A stretch of 8,414 nt of DNA from Deltaproteobacteria bacterium RIFCSPHIGHO2_02_FULL_40_11 (GTDB lineage Bacteria; Bdellovibrionota; JACOXK01; 2-02-FULL-40-11), in NCBI GenBank assembly GCA_001798105.1, contig MGRI01000114.1, positions 4,725-13,138 of the forward strand, read 5' to 3'. Position numbers and translations under genes: made by a program. The notes beneath the pieces are model-generated. The model was not told where the DNA came from, did no database searches, and worked only from the letters and a program-made list of their open reading frames with translations. Shown here piece by piece: positions 4,839-8,414 of the stretch (position 1 is the first letter of the stretch; each line of letters begins with the position of its first letter).

Positions 4839-7121
4839 ATGAGTCAACTACATACTACAGAAACAAGTCGAAGGAAGCGTGAACGCATTATTATTGTGTT
4901 TTTAGCCTTTCTCATGGCTGTTTTGGTTTTTTGCGAATTTCAGCTCGTGGGATTTAGTAAGAAACTTCCCTTTATCAGCAGTGTTTTCTTTTTTGTGCTC
5001 ATTAACGTTAATATTATCCTCATTGGACTTCTTATTTTTTTAGTTTTCCGGAATGTTGTAAAGCTGATTTGGGAAAAGCAAAATAAGATTTTAGGCTATA
5101 AGCTTAAAACAAAACTGGTCATCATTTTTTTAAGTTTTACATTGATCCCGGCTGTTTTACTTTTTACCGTTTCTGCTTTTTATATTAATAATAGCTTTGG
5201 AAAATGGTTTAATGTGCAACTTACCCATTCACTTCAAAATGCTTTGGATGTGAATAATAACTATTACCAAAGTTTACGTGAAAAAAATTTTCATTTTGGA
5301 GATCTCATTAGTGATGAGCTCTCCAGAAATCGTTTATATTTAAGATCTCAAAAAAAGGCATTGTCCAAAACCATTCAATCCTTTCAGAAAAAATTTGTGC
5401 TGGACGGCATTGAAATTTTTTCAAATTTAGAAGGGATGGGGATTGCCAGCGTTCATCCAGATTTTCGTCAGCAACCTTTTCCACCTTTAGAGCAACAATT
5501 TTTAAAAGAAGGTTTTTTGGGACGCCAGGCTTCTCTTGTACAACATTTAAAAGAGGGAGATTTGATTCGAAGTGTTTTACCTTTATATGATGCATCTCGG
5601 AGGAAAATTATTGCAGCCATGGTGATTAGTTCTTACGTACCATCCCATATTGTTGAAAAAGTGGGAACGATTGAAAAAACATTTCATGAGTATCGGGAAA
5701 TTAAGCCCATTAAACGTTCTTTAAAAACAATTTATTTTACAATTTTACTGTTGATGACATTGCTCATCATTTTTACAGCTGTTTGGTTGGGATTTCACTT
5801 GGCACGAGAGCTGACAACGCCCATCCAAAAACTTGTTGAAGGGACCCAAGAGGTATCTCAAGGAAACTTGAATGTGCAGATTGAATCCCAAGGGAAAGAT
5901 GAACTTTCGATGTTAATTCACTCTTTTAATCATATGACGAAAGATTTAAGAGAAAGTAGCCAAAAGTTGGCGCATGCTTATGCAGAGTTGCAACGAACCA
6001 ATACAGAACTTTCAGAAAGTAGCCGGTATATGGAGGCCATTTTAAAAAATATTAAAGCTGGCGTTATTTCTGTGGATTCCAATGGGTTGGTTACAATGAT
6101 TAACGCTGCGGCAGAATCGCTTTTGGATATTAAGGCGTATAAATATATGGGAGCTTCTTATCAGAGTATACTTCCTCAAAAGTATTTAATTCTTTTAGAA
6201 GAAGCATTGAGACGATCCCCTGAAGTTTCAGAACATACGGTAGATCGACACGTAAAGATGAATATTCGAGGTCAAGAGATGACGCTCATTATAAGTATTA
6301 CGACCATGCGTGATGAAGATGGAAAGTATATGGGGATGGTGATTGTTTTAGATGATTTAACAGAATTGATTAAGGTTCAGCGTGTTGCCGCCTGGCGTGA
6401 GGTGGCAAGACGTATTGCGCATGAAATTAAAAATCCACTCACACCCATTAAACTCTCTGCGCAGCGTTTAAGACGAAAATATTTGCCTACCATGGCAGAT
6501 GAAACTTTTGATGAAAGTACCAAGATGATTATTACGCAAGTAGATGAATTGAAAGACCTGGTGAATGAGTTCTCAAATTTCGCAAAACTACCCGAAGCGG
6601 TGCCAAGGCCGTGCCGTCTGCAGGTTATTATTAAAGAGGCCATTTCTCTCTATCAAGAAGCGCACCAAAATATACAATTTGAATTTGAAATGACAAATAA
6701 GATTCCTGTTTTGGCATTGGATCGAGATCAAATAAAACGTGTTTTTATTAATTTAATTGATAATGCGGTTGCTGCTATTGAGCAAAAAGGAAGTATTCGT
6801 ATTGTTTTATCCTATCGGAAGGCATTCGATAGGGTTGTTATTGAAGTGCAAGATACAGGGTGTGGTATTCCAAAAGAAATGAAGCCCCACCTATTTGAAC
6901 CAAACTTTTCAACCAAAAAGACAGGGACTGGACTTGGTCTTGCAATTGTGAGAAAAATTATTTCGGATCATCAAGGCTTTGTGCGTGTGATGGATCATTC
7001 CCCCCAGGGATCTAAGTTTGTGATTGAATTGCCGGTATACCCTAAGGAGGAGCTCTGGATGCATGCTAAGATAAATGAGGAGTTAAAGGATGACAAATGG
7101 TCATATCCTGATCGTGGATGA
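4839..7121 (+). CDS. ntrY: NtrY-type membrane sensor histidine kinase
   Basis: This 760-residue kinase has the full NtrY layout. A basic N-terminus is followed by three hydrophobic helices (about 17-37, 47-71 and 92-116), a periplasmic region of about 180 residues (117-298), and a fourth helix (about 299-319). Then come a HAMP linker (about 320-372), a short coiled stretch, a PAS domain (about 395-510) and the kinase core. The phosphorylated histidine is H528 in RRIAHEIKNPLTPIKLSAQR, a block characteristic of NtrY. The ATP-binding boxes are N (N638 and N642 in INLIDNAVAAIE), G1 (DTGCGIP, 672-678), F (LFEPNFSTKK) and G2 (TGTGLGLAIV, 695-704). NtrY proteins phosphorylate NtrX; described roles cover nitrogen use, low-oxygen or redox responses and cell-envelope traits. 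The ligand is unknown. The ATG at 4839 has no Shine-Dalgarno sequence; no better in-frame start lies before the first helix. The 3' end overlaps the next gene by 32 bp. Confidence 0.93.
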   Translation: MSQLHTTETSRRKRERIIIVFLAFLMAVLVFCEFQLVGFSKKLPFISSVFFFVLINVNIILIGLLIFLVFRNVVKLIWEKQNKILGYKLKTKLVIIFLSFTLIPAVLLFTVSAFYINNSFGKWFNVQLTHSLQNALDVNNNYYQSLREKNFHFGDLISDELSRNRLYLRSQKKALSKTIQSFQKKFVLDGIEIFSNLEGMGIASVHPDFRQQPFPPLEQQFLKEGFLGRQASLVQHLKEGDLIRSVLPLYDASRRKIIAAMVISSYVPSHIVEKVGTIEKTFHEYREIKPIKRSLKTIYFTILLLMTLLIIFTAVWLGFHLARELTTPIQKLVEGTQEVSQGNLNVQIESQGKDELSMLIHSFNHMTKDLRESSQKLAHAYAELQRTNTELSESSRYMEAILKNIKAGVISVDSNGLVTMINAAAESLLDIKAYKYMGASYQSILPQKYLILLEEALRRSPEVSEHTVDRHVKMNIRGQEMTLIISITTMRDEDGKYMGMVIVLDDLTELIKVQRVAAWREVARRIAHEIKNPLTPIKLSAQRLRRKYLPTMADETFDESTKMIITQVDELKDLVNEFSNFAKLPEAVPRPCRLQVIIKEAISLYQEAHQNIQFEFEMTNKIPVLALDRDQIKRVFINLIDNAVAAIEQKGSIRIVLSYRKAFDRVVIEVQDTGCGIPKEMKPHLFEPNFSTKKTGTGLGLAIVRKIISDHQGFVRVMDHSPQGSKFVIELPVYPKEELWMHAKINEELKDDKWSYPDRG
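6811..6833 (+). repeat. Perfect 7-bp inverted repeat inside the kinase gene
   Basis: CCTATCG (6811-6817) and CGATAGG (6827-6833) are exact reverse complements around a 9-base loop. The repeat lies between the codons for the N and G1 boxes. It has no T-run and no gene boundary nearby, so a function is doubtful. Confidence 0.4.
7077..7082 (+). promoter_or_regulatory. Ribosome binding site for the NtrX-type regulator
   Basis: GAGGAG ends 7 bases before the ATG at 7090, an ideal spacing. It lies within the 3' end of the kinase gene and decides the start. The resulting N-terminus, MTNGHILIVDDE, is what a receiver domain should have. Confidence 0.75.
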
Positions 7122-8414
7122 TGAGAAAAATATTCGACATGCATTAAAATCGCTTTTAATGGATGAAGGATATCGTATATCGGAGGCTTCCAGTGGAGAT
7201 GAAGCTTTGACTTTTCTTCAAAAGTATAGGCCTGATATTATTTTATTAGATATTTGGATGCCAGGCCTTGATGGGTTAGAGGTGCTTCAAAAAATAAAGA
7301 CAATGGATCAGAGTATATCTGTCTTAATGATGTCAGGGCATGGAACCATTGAAACGGCGGTGCGTGCGACAAAGTTAGGCGCCTATGATTTTATTGAAAA
7401 GCCGCTTTCAATTGATCGTCTTTTGATTTCAATTGGGAATGTATTGTCTATTCAAAAATTAAAAGAAGAAAATAAAATTTTACGTGAAAAAGTAGATCAA
7501 AAATATTTAATGGTGGGCCGAAGTTCGGGGATGAAAAAGGTTTTATCTCAAATTCAATTGGCCGCTCCGAGTCAAAGTTGGATTTTAATTACAGGTGAAA
7601 ATGGAACAGGCAAAGAACTGGTTGCAAGAAATATCCATGCGCAAAGTTCCAGGCAACATCAACCTTTTATTGAAGTCAACTGTGCTGCGATTCCTGAAGA
7701 ATTGATTGAAAGTGAACTGTTTGGGCATGAAAAAGGCGCTTTTACGGGAGCGACTTCCTCACGCAAGGGTAAGTTTGAGCTTGCAGACGGGGGAACTCTC
7801 TTTTTGGATGAAATTGGGGATATGAGTTTAAGGACACAAGCTAAGATTTTGCGGGTTTTACAAGAACAAAAATTTGAACACGTAGGCGGGACACATACCT
7901 TTCAAGTAGACGTTCGTGTGATTGGCGCAACCAACAAAGATTTAAAATCAGAAATACAAAAAGGGAAATTCAGAGAAGATTTGTTTTATCGTTTAAATGT
8001 TATTCCGATTCATGTGCCTCCTCTTCGAGAAAGAAGAGAAGATATTCCAGAAATGGTCCTTCATTTTTTAGATATTTTTTCAAAAGAAAATGGAAAAAAG
8101 AAGAAACAAATTTCTAAAGAAGCTTTGGGGCGACTTCAAGCCTATCCCTTTCCAGGGAATGTCCGTGAATTAAAAAACATGATTGAAAGACTTGTCATTA
8201 TGTCACCTGATTCAGAAATTCAAATGTCTGACATTTCATTGTCTGATGTGGATGAAAATGAAAGTATAGGGGGGGACGATAGCTTGCGAATCGCTCGAAC
8301 GCGTTTCGAAAGAGAATTTCTTTTAAAGAAGTTGCAGGAATTTGATGGCAATATTTCTAAAACAGCAAAAGCAATTGGGATTGAAAGAAGTAATTTGCAT
8401 CGAAAAATAAAAAC
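7090..8414 (+). CDS. ntrX: NtrX-type sigma-54-dependent response regulator, cut at window end
   Basis: The frame is open to the window edge: 441 codons plus two bases, where NtrX proteins usually have about 450, so only a few residues are missing. The receiver domain (about 4-120) has acidic D10/D11, phospho-acceptor D54 (in LLDIWMPGLDG), S82 and K104. The AAA+ sigma-54 interaction domain (about 140-375) has Walker A GENGTGKE (169-176), the sigma-54-contacting GAFTGA loop (216-221), Walker B TLFLDEIG (D240/E241), the ATN of sensor 1 (280-282), arginines R295 and R301 in FREDLFYRL, and sensor 2 PGNVREL (R359). A Fis-type helix-turn-helix follows (about 413-441). Its GNISKTAKAIGIERSNLHRK is typical of NtrX. 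The protein should bind DNA upstream of -24/-12 promoters and drive open-complex formation by ATP hydrolysis. It overlaps the kinase gene by 32 bp and has its own strong ribosome site. All motifs for activation are intact. Confidence 0.95.
   Translation, partial: MTNGHILIVDDEKNIRHALKSLLMDEGYRISEASSGDEALTFLQKYRPDIILLDIWMPGLDGLEVLQKIKTMDQSISVLMMSGHGTIETAVRATKLGAYDFIEKPLSIDRLLISIGNVLSIQKLKEENKILREKVDQKYLMVGRSSGMKKVLSQIQLAAPSQSWILITGENGTGKELVARNIHAQSSRQHQPFIEVNCAAIPEELIESELFGHEKGAFTGATSSRKGKFELADGGTLFLDEIGDMSLRTQAKILRVLQEQKFEHVGGTHTFQVDVRVIGATNKDLKSEIQKGKFREDLFYRLNVIPIHVPPLRERREDIPEMVLHFLDIFSKENGKKKKQISKEALGRLQAYPFPGNVRELKNMIERLVIMSPDSEIQMSDISLSDVDENESIGGDDSLRIARTRFEREFLLKKLQEFDGNISKTAKAIGIERSNLHRKIK

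Overview
This is an AT-rich, gene-dense stretch of chromosome from a Gram-negative bacterium. The evidence for Gram-negative is lpxC (lipid A synthesis), together with an NtrY/NtrX-type two-component system and a textbook sigma-54 (-24/-12) promoter. The yebC-ruvC-ruvA-ruvB order and the NtrY/NtrX sequences fit Proteobacteria in the broad sense, including former Deltaproteobacteria-like lineages. The sequence alone does not fix the taxon. No mobile element, tRNA, rRNA or CRISPR array was seen, and every gene looks like intact core or near-core chromosome.

Layout. (1) Positions 1-2597, plus strand, hold a tightly packed unit: the 3' part of a yebC/TACO1-family gene, then ruvC, ruvA and ruvB. 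Neighbouring genes overlap by 4, 23 and 4 bp. These genes encode the complete Holliday-junction branch-migration and resolution machine. (2) Positions 2586-3659, minus strand, hold one FAD-dependent oxidoreductase of the L-2-hydroxyglutarate oxidase (LhgO/L2HGDH) type, which converges on ruvB and overlaps its end by 12 bp. (3) Positions 3660-3859 are a 200-bp AT-rich divergent intergenic region. It carries a perfect-consensus sigma-54 promoter just ahead of lpxC and a 7-bp inverted repeat that could be an operator. (4) Positions 3860-8414, plus strand, hold lpxC, a 760-residue NtrY-type membrane histidine kinase, and an NtrX-type sigma-54 activator cut only a few residues before its expected end.

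The most interesting point is the wiring of the right half. The gene for the committed enzyme of lipid A synthesis sits directly behind a sigma-54 promoter. The two genes that follow encode a membrane sensor kinase and a response regulator with an intact GAFTGA loop, the kind of protein such promoters need. The simple hypothesis is a self-controlled lpxC-ntrY-ntrX operon that couples an envelope or redox signal to lipopolysaccharide synthesis. The promoter and the motifs are visible in the sequence; the regulatory loop is inference.
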